41,088 nt of DNA from Oscillospiraceae bacterium (lineage in GTDB: Bacteria > Bacillota_A > Clostridia > Oscillospirales > CAG-272). A program made the position numbers and the translations under genes. Positions 6,769 to 14,658 of the stretch are shown here, piece by piece (position 1 is the first letter of the stretch; each line of letters opens with the position of its first letter). The stretch lies in NCBI GenBank assembly GCA_015063335.1, contig SVUH01000013.1, positions 1 through 41,088 of the forward strand, read 5' to 3'. The notes under the pieces were generated by a model. The model ran no database searches. It worked only from the letters and a program-made list of their open reading frames with translations, and had not been told where the DNA came from.

Positions 6769-7809
6769 TCAGTTAGAAGCCGCAGGCGCTTCGTAGGCAA
6801 TACCTGCGATGTTAGCATATTCAGCAGCGGTTGAGCCCTCGGGAGCGATTACCTTTACCTTGGTGGATTTAACGAACAGGCGAGCATCGGGATCGGGAGC
6901 GCCGTCCTCGGTGTTTCCTATTTCTACCTTGTCGCCAAGGAAGGTAACGGTTGCGAGGTTAGCGCATTCAGCGAACGCGCCTGCCTTGATAGCCTTGACC
7001 GATGCGGGAACAACGATATCAGTAAACGCTGCGCAACCGAAGAATGCGTTCTCTCCGATTACCTCAAGGGTGGTGGGGAGAACCAAGTTCTCAAGAGAGG
7101 AGCAACCGGAGAACGCGCTCGTATCAATGGACTTGATCACGCAGTTCTCTGCAAAGGTAAGCTTCTGGAGCTTAGCGCAACCGTAAAATGCGCTGTTTCC
7201 AATGCTCTCTACCGTTGCGGGGAGAGATACCTCGGTAAGCTCGCCACAGCCGTAGAACGCTCCGTCGGAAACAGAGGTCAAAGCGGATGCGATAGACATC
7301 TTCTTAAGCGCGGTGCAACCGAAAAATGCGTACTTTCCTATCTCAGTAAGAGCGGAATTTTCTGCGAACGTAACAGATTCAAGACTTGTGCAGCCCCAGA
7401 ATGCATTTTCACCTATGGAAACGACGGTTGCGGGCACGGTTACGCTCTTAAGAAGGTCGCAGCCGTAGAAAGCCGAAGCCGATATGTATTCAAGAGAATT
7501 GGGGAGAGTTACCGCGGATATGGTAGATGCGGACTTAAATGCGGAATCCGCAATTCCCGTAACGGGTCTGCCGCCAATATCGTCGGGGATAACAACAGCC
7601 TTATCGGCAGCTCCCGCGTAAGTATAACCGGTAATTTCATAGTTACCGTCTTCATTAACCGCATAAATAAAATCGCCGTACACGAGGTTGGTCTGTCCAG
7701 CTCCCGCGCCTGCTGCCGCGTTAATATCGATCTGTGTATTAGAGCCCGAGCAGCCGACAACGCTCAAGACAATAACGGCAACCAAGGCAATTGCCAGAAA
7801 TTTTTTCAT
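6769..7809 (-). CDS. BspA-like leucine-rich repeat lipoprotein
   Basis: 346 residues from an ATG at 7809 (GGAGG 11 bases upstream). A lipoprotein signal peptide (MKKFLAIALVAVIVLSVVGC) puts the lipidated cysteine at residue 20. A Ser/Gly/Ala-rich linker follows, and then repeated ~23-residue units of the type AFYGCxxLxxVxVPxxVxxIGxxAF (LRR_5/BspA family) from ~residue 80 to 300. Such proteins are surface-anchored in gut Firmicutes and often bind host or bacterial ligands; the ligand is unknown. It has its own consensus promoter and terminator, so it is a single-gene unit, divergent from recG. Confidence 0.88.
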   Translation of the reverse strand: MKKFLAIALVAVIVLSVVGCSGSNTQIDINAAAGAGAGQTNLVYGDFIYAVNEDGNYEITGYTYAGAADKAVVIPDDIGGRPVTGIADSAFKSASTISAVTLPNSLEYISASAFYGCDLLKSVTVPATVVSIGENAFWGCTSLESVTFAENSALTEIGKYAFFGCTALKKMSIASALTSVSDGAFYGCGELTEVSLPATVESIGNSAFYGCAKLQKLTFAENCVIKSIDTSAFSGCSSLENLVLPTTLEVIGENAFFGCAAFTDIVVPASVKAIKAGAFAECANLATVTFLGDKVEIGNTEDGAPDPDARLFVKSTKVKVIAPEGSTAAEYANIAGIAYEAPAASN

Positions 7810-7846
7810 ATTGGTATAAACCTCCAAATACAATTATTCGCATAAT

Positions 7847-7875
7847 ATTATACCTCAAATTGGTGCGAATGTCAA
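7847..7875 (-). promoter_or_regulatory. Promoter of the BspA-like lipoprotein gene
   Basis: TTGACA (7875-7870) and TATAAT (7852-7847) on the minus strand are 17 bases apart, both perfect consensus, 38 bases upstream of the start codon. Confidence 0.85.
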
Positions 7876-7946
7876 TATCTAAAATGTGTCTTTGTTGATT
7901 TTTTTGTTAATCGGCGGTAAATTTTAGTTATGTTGACGGCTAACGC

Positions 7947-7976
7947 TTGACAGAACGTGCCTTTGGGGAGTATAAT
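7947..7976 (+). promoter_or_regulatory. Promoter of recG
   Basis: TTGACA (7947-7952) and TATAAT (7971-7976) are 18 bases apart, 30 bases before the recG start. A second TATAAT-like box lies ten bases further on. Confidence 0.75.
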
Positions 7977-8006
7977 TAGTATAATGACAAAGAATGGGGG
8001 AAAGGT

Positions 8007-10136
8007 ATGTCCGGACTTGACGTTGACGTAAAAAAGCTTTACGGTGTCGGCGCGGTGCGCGCGGCAGCGTACTCTAAAATCGGAATACGGACGGTGGGCG
8101 AGCTGCTCGAGCATTATCCGCGCGGATATGAAAACAGGGGCGACGTGCGCCTTCTTTCGGATACCTCCGAGGATTCAAAGGCGTCCGTTCTGCTTACGGT
8201 CGCTACACAGCCGAGGATAGCGAGACTCAAAAAACGCATGAGTCTCTTGAAATTCCGAGCTTACGACGAAAGCGGCTCGTGTGAGATAACCTATTTTAAT
8301 CAGGACTTTTTGAAAAATGCGTTTCCGATAGGCGCAGAGTTCAGGTTTTACGGTAAGGTCGGCAGAACCAGAAACGGATATACCATGTCCTCCCCCGCCT
8401 ACGAGCTTTACAGCGAGGAGACTATGCTCCCCCCGCTCGTTCCCGTATATCCTCTTACAGACGGGCTGACTGGTAAGCAGATAAGCAAGGATATAAGGGC
8501 GGCGCTCTCGATGGCGTCGTACACCGATGCGGACGAGGATCCGTTGCCCGAGGCAATACGTTCAAAATATTCTCTTTGCGTAGAGTCGTACGCAAGGCGG
8601 CAGATACACGCGCCTGAGAGCTTCGCGGCGCTTGCCAAGGCTAAAAAAAGACTTATTTTCGACGAGCTTTTGTATTTTGCGCTTGGCGTCAGCATGTCAA
8701 GCGGAAAGAGCGCAAAAAAGCAATCAGCGATTCCGTGTGAGAATACTGACGTTTCGGTGCTTCTCTCTCTGCTTCCTTACGAGCTTACGGGCGCGCAGAA
8801 GCGGGCAATATCCGAGATCGCCTCTGATATGTCAAGGGACGTCGCCATGAACCGAATGGTCGTCGGTGACGTCGGCTGCGGAAAGACGGTCGTTGCCGCC
8901 GCGGCGATATGTATAGCGGTAAAGAGCGGTAGGCAGGCGGCGCTTATGGCACCCACCGAGATACTTGCCACCCAGCACTTTTACGACTTGAGTGATCTTC
9001 TCGGCAAGCTCGGAATACGCTGTGAGCTGCTTGTCGGCTCGCTTACGGCGGCTCAAAAGAGAAAGGTCAGAGAGCGAATTGCGCTCGGAGAGAGCGAAGT
9101 TCTTATCGGTACGCAGGCGCTTATTTCGGACGAGGTCGAGTTTGCACGTGCGGGACTTGTGGTCGCTGACGAGCAACATCGCTTCGGTGTCGGTCAGAGG
9201 GCGATCCTCGCGGAGAAGAATAAGCATTCTCACATGCTCGTTATGAGTGCAACGCCTATTCCTCGCTCGCTTGCCTTGGCGGTTTACGGAAATCTTGACG
9301 TATCGAGAATTGACGAGATGCCAAAGGGCAGACAGAGGGTGGACACCTACGTTGTTGACGAAAGCTACCGAGAAAGACTTAACGGTTTTATCTCAAAGCA
9401 GGTCGAGTCGGGCGGTCAGGTGTATATCGTGTGTCCCGCAGTCGAGGACAGGCTTGAGGACGAGGCGGATCTACTCATGAACGAGATCGACTCCGACGGT
9501 GGCGTAAAGTCCGCTCCGCCATTAAAATCGGCAATAAGCTATGCGGCAAGCCTTGAGGAGATATTCCCGCAGTACCGAGTCGCATTTCTCCACGGCAAGA
9601 TGAAGGGCAAGGAAAAGGACGCGGTCATGGGCGAATTTGCAAAGGGCGAGATACAGATACTCGTTTCGACCACGGTCATAGAGGTTGGAGTCAACGTGCC
9701 GTCAGCGAGCCTTATGATAGTAGAAAACGCCGAGCGCTTCGGTCTCTCACAGCTTCACCAGCTTCGCGGTCGAGTGGGCAGAGGCAACCGTAAGTCCTAC
9801 TGCGTGCTCGTTTCGGAATCAGCAAGCACCGAGGGTAGGGCAAAGGAAAGACTTATGACTATGAAGGACTGCTACGACGGCTTTGATATCGCTGAAAAGG
9901 ACCTTCTGATGCGCGGTCCGGGTGACTTCCTAAAGGGAAGCGGAGAGGAAACGGTGCGGCAGAGCGGCGGTGTAAAATTCCGTCTCGCAGAGCTTTGCGA
10001 CGATGCGGCACTTTTGAAAATTGCCTTTGACGAGGGTAAGGCGCTGCTTGCAAAGTCTCCCGATCTTTCGGCATATCCCGCACTTGCTACAAGGGTAAAG
10101 AAGATGTTTACCCTTGAGGAGGGAACTATAAATTAG
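8007..10136 (+). CDS. recG: ATP-dependent DNA helicase RecG
   Basis: 709 residues, close to the usual 680-700. The N-terminal wedge/OB region starts LDVDVKKLYGVGAVRAAAY. The Walker A motif VVGDVGCGKT is at residues ~285-294, followed by MAPTEILATQH, the DEQH box in VVADEQHRFGVGQ, MSATPIPRSLAL, and the helicase C-terminal motifs VSTTVIEVGVNVP and QLRGRVGRG. RecG remodels stalled replication forks and Holliday junctions in the cytoplasm. GGGGGAAAGG lies just before the ATG. It is followed after 57 bases by a PlsC-like gene on the same strand, probably co-transcribed. Confidence 0.96.
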   Translation: MSGLDVDVKKLYGVGAVRAAAYSKIGIRTVGELLEHYPRGYENRGDVRLLSDTSEDSKASVLLTVATQPRIARLKKRMSLLKFRAYDESGSCEITYFNQDFLKNAFPIGAEFRFYGKVGRTRNGYTMSSPAYELYSEETMLPPLVPVYPLTDGLTGKQISKDIRAALSMASYTDADEDPLPEAIRSKYSLCVESYARRQIHAPESFAALAKAKKRLIFDELLYFALGVSMSSGKSAKKQSAIPCENTDVSVLLSLLPYELTGAQKRAISEIASDMSRDVAMNRMVVGDVGCGKTVVAAAAICIAVKSGRQAALMAPTEILATQHFYDLSDLLGKLGIRCELLVGSLTAAQKRKVRERIALGESEVLIGTQALISDEVEFARAGLVVADEQHRFGVGQRAILAEKNKHSHMLVMSATPIPRSLALAVYGNLDVSRIDEMPKGRQRVDTYVVDESYRERLNGFISKQVESGGQVYIVCPAVEDRLEDEADLLMNEIDSDGGVKSAPPLKSAISYAASLEEIFPQYRVAFLHGKMKGKEKDAVMGEFAKGEIQILVSTTVIEVGVNVPSASLMIVENAERFGLSQLHQLRGRVGRGNRKSYCVLVSESASTEGRAKERLMTMKDCYDGFDIAEKDLLMRGPGDFLKGSGEETVRQSGGVKFRLAELCDDAALLKIAFDEGKALLAKSPDLSAYPALATRVKKMFTLEEGTIN

Positions 10137-10193
10137 AGCGTAGCGGACAGCGGCAAAACATTTCGGAAAAGTTATTATAACTACGAGGGTAAT

Positions 10194-11018
10194 ATGTATT
10201 ACAGACACAACCTGGATTATAAATATCCCGAGCGCAGTGATGAGCACATGATAGTGGTCAAGCATTTGCGTGACACAAAATTTGACGTAAATTATCCGTA
10301 TCTTGATAAAAGCTTTCTCTATAAGGTAAAGAGAGCCGTTTATTGGCTTTTGGTAACCGCAATAGTTTTTCCTCTTATGCGTCTTACGCACGGACTTCGT
10401 ATTTACGGCAAGGAAAATCTTAAAAAACATAAGGCGGAGCTTAAGGGTGGCGCGATCTCAATCTCAAACCACGTGTTCTATTGGGATTATCTTGCCGTCC
10501 TAAAGGCAATACGTCCGCGCCTTGCATATTTTCCAGCGTGGAAGACCAATTTCGAGGGCTCGAACGCAACGCTTATCCGTTGGTCAGGCGGAATTCCAAT
10601 TCCTACCGACGACCTGCGCGCTATGGTCAAGTTCAACCGAGCCATAGAGGAGGTGCTTACGAGCGGTAAGTGGCTGCACTTTTATCCAGAGGGCTCTATG
10701 TGGCTGTTTTATCCCGACATCAGACCGCTTAAAAAGGCGGTGTTCTCATACGCCGTCAAGTTTAATAAGCCTATATTGCCTATTACCATGTCCTTCCGCC
10801 CGAGAAAGGGAATAATGAAGCTTTTCTCAAAAAAGCCGAGAGTCGATTTACATATCGGTGAGCCGCTTTTCCCGAACAAGGATCTGCCCAAAAGAGAGGC
10901 AGAGGAGGAACTGCGCGCAAGAGCCTACCATATAATGCAGGTCATGAACGGAATAAACCCGGGTGACCCCACCTATAACGTAGATCAGGATATATCGAAC
11001 TACAAAAAAACCATGTGA
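10194..11018 (+). CDS. PlsC-like lysophospholipid acyltransferase
   Basis: 274 residues. Acyltransferase motif I is present as NHVFYWD (H-x4-D, residues ~89-94), the phosphate-binding motif as FYPEGS (~161-166), and a further motif as KPILPITMSF. A hydrophobic segment (residues ~45-65) should dock it on the inner membrane face. The family transfers an acyl chain to lysophosphatidic acid or related lipids. The exact acceptor is not certain: these Clostridia forms are divergent from E. coli PlsC. The RBS is only a weak GAGGG 4-5 bases upstream. A terminator hairpin follows 5 bases after the stop. Confidence 0.82.
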   Translation: MYYRHNLDYKYPERSDEHMIVVKHLRDTKFDVNYPYLDKSFLYKVKRAVYWLLVTAIVFPLMRLTHGLRIYGKENLKKHKAELKGGAISISNHVFYWDYLAVLKAIRPRLAYFPAWKTNFEGSNATLIRWSGGIPIPTDDLRAMVKFNRAIEEVLTSGKWLHFYPEGSMWLFYPDIRPLKKAVFSYAVKFNKPILPITMSFRPRKGIMKLFSKKPRVDLHIGEPLFPNKDLPKREAEEELRARAYHIMQVMNGINPGDPTYNVDQDISNYKKTM

Positions 11019-11023
11019 AAAAG

Positions 11024-11063
11024 AAGCTTCAAAGCCGTGATATGACGGATTTGGAGCTTTTTT
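11024..11063 (+). terminator. Terminator of the recG-acyltransferase unit
   Basis: AAGCTTCAAA (11024-11033) and CCGT pair with ACGG and TTTGGAGCTT (11050-11059), followed by a T run. Confidence 0.8.
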
Positions 11064-11074
11064 CCTTAAAAGGA

Positions 11075-11103
11075 TTGACAAAGCGCAATTGTTGTGATAT
11101 AAT
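11075..11103 (+). promoter_or_regulatory. Promoter of the mntP riboswitch transcript
   Basis: TTGACA (11075-11080) and TATAAT (11098-11103) with a 17-base spacer, just upstream of the riboswitch. Confidence 0.85.
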
Positions 11104-11109
11104 AGCCGT

Positions 11110-11202
11110 CGATGAGGGAGTAGCGAGCGCGAAAAACGCGCAGCAAGTCAACATACTGACCAAACGGTCTGGCTTGCTTTAATTCGCGAGACTCATGTAT
11201 CG
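11110..11202 (+). ncRNA. yybP-ykoY (Mn2+) riboswitch aptamer
   Basis: Two conserved blocks of the yybP-ykoY class are visible: GAGGGAGTAGC near the 5' side and GTCAACATACTG in the second leg. A basal P1 helix closes between GATGAG and CTCATG. The blocks are joined by short hairpins (GCGCG-AAAAA-CGCGC). The class binds Mn2+ and controls manganese exporters; the gene downstream is mntP, which fits. Exact boundaries are estimated by eye. Confidence 0.85.
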
Positions 11203-11238
11203 GTGCTTTTGCCGTGCATGGAGTTCCTTTGTCTGACG

Positions 11239-11270
11239 CCAAGTACGGTATGCCGCACTTGGATTTTTTA
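11239..11270 (+). terminator. Riboswitch expression-platform terminator
   Basis: CCAAGT (11239-11244) and ACTTGG (11257-11262) form a stem, extended inward by GCG/CGC-type pairs, and are followed by a T-rich run just before the mntP RBS. Mn2+ binding would be expected to prevent this hairpin and allow mntP transcription. Confidence 0.75.
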
Positions 11271-11286
11271 TTTCGAGGAGAGAAAA

Positions 11287-11886
11287 ATGACAGTTAATTT
11301 TCCGACAGAGTTTGCCTTTTATTTTAACAGCGCGCTCATAGGAGTGGGACTTGCCATGGACGCTTTTTCCGTTTCACTGGCTAACGGACTTAACGAGCCG
11401 TCCATGAAAAAGGGCAAGATGTGCGGCGTTGCGGGAATGTTCGCGTTCTTTCAGGCGCTCATGCCCGCGATAGGGTGGGTATGCGTTCATACCGTGGTTC
11501 AGCATTTCGAGGCGTTTGAAAAATTTATTCCGTGGATAGCACTCGCACTTCTCGGAGCTATCGGTGGAAAGATGCTCTACGAGGGAATTACCTGCGAGGT
11601 CGCGGAGGAGTGCAAGATCAAAAAAATCGGATTTTTGGCGCTCGTGGTGCAGGGGATAGCAACCTCGATCGACGCCTTGTCGGTAGGCTTTACCATTTCC
11701 GAGTACGACTGGTTTTCGGCACTGCTATGTGCGGTTATAATTGCTCTTGTCACGTTCGTTATCTGTCTTGGCGGAATTGCTATCGGCAAAAAAGCGGGAA
11801 CAAAGCTTGCGGGTAAGGCAGGTATACTTGGCGGCGCAATTCTCATATTTATCGGACTTGAAATATTTATTACGAGTTTGTTTTAA
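11287..11886 (+). CDS. mntP: Manganese efflux pump MntP
   Basis: 199 residues with six predicted membrane helices. Two similar halves carry the family's acidic signatures: GVGLAMDAFSVSLANGL near the N-terminus and GIATSIDALSVGFTIS in the second half. MntP exports Mn2+ across the cytoplasmic membrane. The ATG at 11287 is chosen because GAGGAGAG lies 4 bases before it; an upstream in-frame ATG at 11203 would place coding sequence over the riboswitch terminator. It is a single gene controlled by the Mn2+ riboswitch and ends at a strong terminator. Confidence 0.93.
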   Translation: MTVNFPTEFAFYFNSALIGVGLAMDAFSVSLANGLNEPSMKKGKMCGVAGMFAFFQALMPAIGWVCVHTVVQHFEAFEKFIPWIALALLGAIGGKMLYEGITCEVAEECKIKKIGFLALVVQGIATSIDALSVGFTISEYDWFSALLCAVIIALVTFVICLGGIAIGKKAGTKLAGKAGILGGAILIFIGLEIFITSLF

Positions 11887-11889
11887 TAG

Positions 11890-11929
11890 AAAAATGCATC
11901 GGTCTCATTTGAGTCCGATGCATTTTTTT
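11890..11929. terminator. Bidirectional terminator between mntP and the hydrolase gene
   Basis: AAAAATGCATCGG pairs with CCGATGCATTTTT around a 12-base loop, between converging genes. Confidence 0.88.
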
Positions 11930-11931
11930 AC

Positions 11932-13008
11932 TTATTTAGTGCAATATTCGTCGTAAAATGACAGCATTTGCGTAATTAGAGCGGTATCAAGCTCAAAGTA
12001 AAGAGCTTTATTGAGGTTTGCGCTCATAAACTCCGTTTTCGTTGTGTCGTTGTATTTCAGCCCATTCGATTCCACGTACTCCTCGTAGCTCTCCTCAAGA
12101 TTTCTTCGGTATTCGCGAGAGGCATCGGAGTAGAACATATTTGAATGCCCTCTGTTCTCGTACAGAACGAATTCAAATCTTTCATCGTCCGAAAATTCTG
12201 CGTAAAACTTGTCGTAGCCATATTCGGTGGGAACAGTTGCGTCGTCTGCACTGTGTACTATCATTACTCCCGCGTCGGTGGTTTCCATACTCTCAACTGC
12301 CGAAAGGTCAGCATATTTTTTTGTGAATTTGAGCCGCTCGTAGAGAGAGACGTAGGGCGTTGTCAGTGATGCTGTGCTGCCTACGTATTTTTCGCCCTGA
12401 TAAAGTATCAGATCCTCGGATTCGTTAAAGCCTGCAACGACTATCGCCGCCTCTATTTCGGGATAGAGCCCGAGAACGCTTGCCGTAGAATAAGCGCCCC
12501 AGCTGTGTCCGAAAAGTGTCAAGGGAAGTCCTTTATATTCGGGTGCTTGCATGACGTATTTTATAGCATGCTCAAGGTCGATTATTCCTTGTGGAAAGCC
12601 CTCGACCGAGCTTCCGTCGGTATCTCCGTTTGCCGTCGCATCGTATGCAAATACGTAATACCCACCGCGTGCGAACGCATCTATCAAGGGAAGATATGGG
12701 GTGTGTCCGCCCCCGCCGAGTCCGTGAGCAACGATTATCACGCCTTTGTGTGTCATATCCGCACGTGAGTATTTAAATGCGGCAAGCTCTTTGTCGTCAT
12801 TTACCGCTATTTGCGCCTTTTCAACGATGAGCCCGTCAAAGTCCTCGGCGGAGAGCGTATTCCAAGGCGAGGGATCATAGCGCACGCCGAATATGGACTC
12901 GTAAATGATAAAGGTAGCCGTTGGCATTAGGACAAGCGGCACGCATATTACGATACATATAAAAGAGATGAGTATAGGTTTTAATATTTTTCTTTTTCTA
13001 ATTTTCAT
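11932..13008 (-). CDS. Membrane-anchored alpha/beta hydrolase
   Basis: 358 residues. One N-terminal membrane helix (residues ~10-37) precedes an extracytoplasmic alpha/beta-hydrolase domain. The oxyanion region is VIIVAHGLGGGG (~90-101), the nucleophile elbow GHSWG (~168-172), the acid probably Asp in VHSADDATVP, and the base His in NRGHSNM. It belongs to the serine aminopeptidase S33/Hydrolase_4 type group; the substrate is unknown. The start has GAGGAGG 5 bases upstream. It is a single-gene unit with its own promoter at 13041-13069. Confidence 0.82.
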   Translation of the reverse strand: MKIRKRKILKPILISFICIVICVPLVLMPTATFIIYESIFGVRYDPSPWNTLSAEDFDGLIVEKAQIAVNDDKELAAFKYSRADMTHKGVIIVAHGLGGGGHTPYLPLIDAFARGGYYVFAYDATANGDTDGSSVEGFPQGIIDLEHAIKYVMQAPEYKGLPLTLFGHSWGAYSTASVLGLYPEIEAAIVVAGFNESEDLILYQGEKYVGSTASLTTPYVSLYERLKFTKKYADLSAVESMETTDAGVMIVHSADDATVPTEYGYDKFYAEFSDDERFEFVLYENRGHSNMFYSDASREYRRNLEESYEEYVESNGLKYNDTTKTEFMSANLNKALYFELDTALITQMLSFYDEYCTK

Positions 13009-13040
13009 ATTAACCTCCTCATATAATATCTTACAGTAAA

Positions 13041-13069
13041 ATTATAACACAAGTATTTTTCTATTTCAA
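13041..13069 (-). promoter_or_regulatory. Promoter of the alpha/beta hydrolase gene
   Basis: TTGAAA (13069-13064) and TATAAT (13046-13041) on the minus strand with a 17-base spacer. Confidence 0.75.
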
Positions 13070-13120
13070 TACGTATTTTGCGGTAACGCAAAAAAATTTT
13101 GGTAAAAATTAAATATGTAC

Positions 13121-13149
13121 TTGATTTATGTAAATACATGTGTTAAAAT
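13121..13149 (+). promoter_or_regulatory. Promoter of the 13185 lipoprotein gene
   Basis: TTGATT (13121-13126) and TAAAAT (13144-13149) with a 17-base spacer, 36 bases before the chosen start. Divergent from the hydrolase promoter. Confidence 0.65.
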
Positions 13150-13184
13150 ATAAATACAAAATACTTTTTAAGAAAGGCATAGTT

Positions 13185-13943
13185 ATGAAAAAAAGAATTG
13201 CCCTTATTGCTTTGAGCTTGTTGCTCGTTCTTACCAGCTTTAGCTTCGTTTCGTGCGATAACTTAAAAAAGGTTGATAGCATTGACGGTCTTACTCCTGG
13301 CGAGGCGTACGAAAAAGCGCTTGTGTTGCTTGAGGACGTTGACCGTTACGACGTTCACCTTGACATGAAGTCGCAGGCCAAGATCCTCTTTGTTCCCGTT
13401 TATACGATCGAGGTCGAAAACTTCTGCTATTACTCCTACGACGGAAAAAATCAGCACTATGAGATTCCAGATGGATCTCTTGAAATGCTTGAGGAGCACG
13501 GACTCTCTGACGTAATGTCGGGCTTTGACGAGGCTATCTGGTACGTTGACGGCATTTGCTACGTAAAGAACGGCAATGTTAAGGAAAAGTTTGAAAGCAG
13601 CTATAATCCCATTCAGCGTAGCGACTATGAAACGGCAGTGTCGAATATTCTAAGAAAGCACAGAGGTGAAACGCAGTGCTACCGTGACGGTGACCGCTAT
13701 TATTTCACCGTTGAAATTACCGATCCTGCACAGATGGAGCTTAACATGGGAACCGACAACGAGCTATATACCGTATATCTTACCGAGGACGGCTACGTTG
13801 ACGAGATCATATTCGAGGGAACGATGAAGGGATTTGTGCACCTTACCATAGCGGCAGACTACTCATACGAGGACGCGCCTAAGGTAACTCCTCCTTCTGA
13901 CGCACATAATTACGTTACCAAATCCTCCTCTTATGGCTATTAA
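13185..13943 (+). CDS. Lipoprotein of unknown function
   Basis: 252 residues. A clear lipoprotein signal peptide (MKKRIALIALSLLLVLTSF, then SFVSC) puts the lipidated cysteine at residue 24. The mature part is rich in Asp, Glu and Tyr and reads like a beta-rich fold (alternating strands such as VYTIEVENFCYYSYDGKN, DRYYFTVEITDPAQ). This recalls LolA/LppX-like or DUF lipoproteins of Clostridia, but I do not recognise a family. The ATG at 13185 is chosen because AAGAAAGG lies upstream and because the upstream in-frame GTG overlaps the -10 box. Single gene with its own terminator; extracytoplasmic, membrane-anchored. Confidence 0.8.
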   Translation: MKKRIALIALSLLLVLTSFSFVSCDNLKKVDSIDGLTPGEAYEKALVLLEDVDRYDVHLDMKSQAKILFVPVYTIEVENFCYYSYDGKNQHYEIPDGSLEMLEEHGLSDVMSGFDEAIWYVDGICYVKNGNVKEKFESSYNPIQRSDYETAVSNILRKHRGETQCYRDGDRYYFTVEITDPAQMELNMGTDNELYTVYLTEDGYVDEIIFEGTMKGFVHLTIAADYSYEDAPKVTPPSDAHNYVTKSSSYGY

Positions 13944-13956
13944 TAGCTGAATACAT

Positions 13957-13990
13957 AAAAAGAGCCTTTCAACCGAAAGGCTCTTTTTTT
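13957..13990. terminator. Bidirectional terminator
   Basis: AAAAGAGCCTTTC pairs perfectly with GAAAGGCTCTTTT around AACC, followed by T7. It serves the lipoprotein gene and probably the converging flavin reductase gene. Confidence 0.9.
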
Positions 13991-13996
13991 GTGTTT

Positions 13997-14581
13997 TTAT
14001 TTGCCTTGCGGCTTTTTGTGCTTCTTTTTCGCAACTGAAAAGCCAAAGCTGCCAAGGCGCTTTCCAAGTCCGAAATAGTCTCCGTGCGCGTATGCCGCGA
14101 GGTGCGCACGCTGAAGATTGAGCTTGCCCTTATCGTCGATAAGCGACTCGTCAACGTCAACCGCGACTATGTCGGCAAGGAACATATGGTGCGTTCCCAT
14201 GGGGATAATGTCCGTAACGTGGCATTCGAGCGAAAGCGGACTTTCGGCGATGAGAGGACAGTCAATTTCACTTGCCGCCTCACGAGAAAGCTTGCATTTT
14301 TCGAATTTGTTGACCTTAGCGCCCGTGTAAACACCGCACCAATCGGCGGATCTGACAAGCTCCTCGGTCGTAAGATTTATGGCAAAAACGCCGCTTTTCT
14401 TTATTATCTCATAGGAATGACGGCTGGGTCTTACGGAAATGTACGTCTTGGGTGGGTTGGTGTTGACGATGCCCGTCCAAGCGATAGTAATTATATTGTC
14501 CTTCTCTCCGTCCGAGCAGGTGACCATAGCGGGCGGCACGGGAGCGAGAAGCGCGCCCCCCTTCCATTTGATTTTTGACAT
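13997..14581 (-). CDS. Flavin reductase-like / flavoredoxin family protein
   Basis: 194 residues with the FMN-binding split-barrel signature: ALLAPVPPAMVTCSDGEKDN near the N-terminus, NPPKTYISVRPSRHSYEIIK, GVFAINLTTEELV and MGTHHMFLADIVAVD. Members bind FMN and act as flavin reductases or flavoredoxins in the cytoplasm. The C-terminus ends in a basic tail (AKKKHKKPQGK). AGGAG lies about 7 bases before the ATG. It lies 77 bases beyond the last polysaccharide gene on the same strand, with a possible TATAAT at 14625-14620 but no clear terminator between them, so some read-through from that operon is possible. Confidence 0.85.
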   Translation of the reverse strand: MSKIKWKGGALLAPVPPAMVTCSDGEKDNIITIAWTGIVNTNPPKTYISVRPSRHSYEIIKKSGVFAINLTTEELVRSADWCGVYTGAKVNKFEKCKLSREAASEIDCPLIAESPLSLECHVTDIIPMGTHHMFLADIVAVDVDESLIDDKGKLNLQRAHLAAYAHGDYFGLGKRLGSFGFSVAKKKHKKPQGK

Positions 14582-14658
14582 AAGTGCTCCTTTTGATGTG
14601 CTGTTAAGATCTCAAGGGAATTATAACAACTCAAATCCTATTTTTAGGTATCTGGTCA

